Assembly: GCA_016234155.1 (NCBI GenBank)
Contig: JACRGZ010000068.1
Location: 1-14,466, forward strand
Length of the DNA stretch: 14,466 nucleotides
Source of the DNA: Nitrospirota bacterium
GTDB taxonomy: Bacteria; Nitrospirota; 9FT-COMBO-42-15; HDB-SIOI813
Reading direction: 5' to 3'
Shown: piece by piece, positions 13,459 through 14,466 of the stretch
Position numbering within the stretch: position 1 is the stretch's first letter
Layout of the letters: each line of letters begins with the position of its first letter
Notes under the pieces: model-generated
Database searches by the model: none
Seen by the model: only the letters and a program-made list of their open reading frames with translations
What the model was told of the DNA's origin: nothing
Translations under genes and position numbers: made by a program

Positions 13459-14466
13459 GTGAAGTTTGAGATACTCAAACAAGACATAAATACATCAGCC
13501 AGGCTCGGGAGGCTTACAACTCCCCACGGCATAGTTGACACCCCTGCCTTTATGCCTGTCGGTACATCAGGGTCTGTAAAAGGTGTTACACCGGAGGAGG
13601 TGCTCGGCAGCGGGGCGCAGATTATCTTAGGGAATACCTTCCACCTTTATCTCAGGCCTGGCGCTGAGGTAATAGCAAAGTTCGGAGGGCTCCACAATTT
13701 TACGGGATGGGATGGTCCCATCCTTACTGACAGCGGCGGTTATCAGGTGTTCAGTCTTGCAAAACTGAGGAAGGTTAACAGCAACGGGGTTATATTCCGG
13801 TCCCCGTTAGACGGTTCTGAACACATCTTTACACCTGAGAGTGTCATAGAAATCCAGGAGGCCATAGGTTCGGATATCATTGTCTGCCTTGACGAGTGCA
13901 TCCCCTACCCATCTACTTATGAATATACAGAAGAATCAACAGATATGACGATCCAGTGGGCTTACAGGTCCAAAAAGGCCTACAGCAGCAGTGAACGGGG
14001 GCTTTTTTGTGTTATCCAGGGGGGGTTCTATAAAGATCTCAGAGAGCATTGTGTAAGAGAACTTGCAGAGATAGGGTTTGATGGTTATGCGATCGGCGGG
14101 GTCAGTGTTGGAGAGCCGAAGGAGATGATGTATACTGTCATGGAGCAGGTAACCCCTATCCTCCCGTCGGACAGGCCGAAATACCTGATGGGGGTGGGGC
14201 TTCCTGAGGATATTGTAGAGGGTGTTATCAGAGGGATTGACATGTTCGACTGTGTAGTTCCTACAAGGCATGGCAGGAGAGGCTACCTCTTTACTAAATC
14301 AGGTCATCTTATCATCAAGAACGCCCGTTACAGAGAAGATGAAGCGCCTGTAGAGGACGGCTGCGACTGCTATACGTGCAGCCGGTACTCCCGTGCATAT
14401 CTGAGGCATCTGTTCATGTCAGGCGAAATATTGGGGCTCAGGCTGAATACACTCCACAATCTCCAT
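13459..14466 (+). CDS. tgt: Queuine tRNA-ribosyltransferase (3' truncated by window)
   Basis: Bacterial Tgt exchanges guanine-34 for preQ1 in tRNAs with GUN anticodons, an early step of queuosine synthesis. It starts at GTG 13459; the codon just upstream in frame is TGA, so no earlier start exists. The 336 codons seen include FMPVGTSGSVKGVTPEE, ILGNTFHLYLRPG, and the catalytic-site Asp91 in LTDSGGYQVFSL. IQGGFYKDLRE and AIGGVSVGEPK follow, then the nucleophile Asp264 in DMFDCVVPTRHGRRG. The zinc ligands are Cys302, Cys304, Cys307 (CDCYTC) and His333 (NTLHN). These Asp264 and zinc positions coincide with E. coli numbering. About 40 residues should lie beyond the window. TGGGG at 13447-13451 is a weak ribosome binding site at the edge of a repeat element. 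Confidence 0.96.
   Translation, partial: MKFEILKQDINTSARLGRLTTPHGIVDTPAFMPVGTSGSVKGVTPEEVLGSGAQIILGNTFHLYLRPGAEVIAKFGGLHNFTGWDGPILTDSGGYQVFSLAKLRKVNSNGVIFRSPLDGSEHIFTPESVIEIQEAIGSDIIVCLDECIPYPSTYEYTEESTDMTIQWAYRSKKAYSSSERGLFCVIQGGFYKDLREHCVRELAEIGFDGYAIGGVSVGEPKEMMYTVMEQVTPILPSDRPKYLMGVGLPEDIVEGVIRGIDMFDCVVPTRHGRRGYLFTKSGHLIIKNARYREDEAPVEDGCDCYTCSRYSRAYLRHLFMSGEILGLRLNTLHNLH

Overview
The window comes from a diderm bacterium. It encodes an apolipoprotein N-acyltransferase and a lipoprotein-anchored protease, and it carries multi-domain secreted surface modules. The mix of genes and the crowding of short intergenic repeats recall uncultured Nitrospirota or deltaproteobacterial-type genomes, but that placement is inference; no rRNA or lineage marker is present.

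Layout. Positions 2-1696 (+) are the C-terminal end of a large modular surface protein. A 131-bp MITE-like element follows, then a PorU/gingipain-like C25 peptidase with a lipoprotein signal (1876-4158, +). A 412-bp intergenic stretch carries a hairpin repeat, a likely intrinsic terminator, a three-hairpin element closed by a perfect 13-bp stem, a possible promoter and a perfect 26-bp palindrome. Then come metK (4571-5722, +) and ahcY (start corrected to 5839, +), two steps of the S-adenosylmethionine cycle. Facing them is a two-component pair on the minus strand: a membrane Cache-HAMP histidine kinase (7832-9751) and a receiver-only response regulator (7171-7740). A 26-codon single-helix membrane ORF (9796-9876, +) sits divergently beside the kinase start. 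lnt (9936-11498, -), argS (11651-13315, +) and a GTG-started tgt cut by the window edge (13459-14466, +) complete the window.

The genes are mostly housekeeping. Lnt would finish the acylation of lipoproteins such as the C25 peptidase; MetK and AhcY make SAM and remove its by-product SAH; ArgS and Tgt serve tRNA charging and queuosine modification.

The most unusual feature is between the genes. Every boundary between neighbouring large genes carries an inverted repeat. Four of them share one geometry with unrelated sequences: short units of 7, 8 or 14 (2x7) bases in tandem on one arm, with the reverse complement of the same units on the other. Two octamer copies bracket lnt and are identical at 39 of 43 core positions, all four differences being transitions. 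One of these copies encodes the last 11 residues and the stop codon of Lnt.
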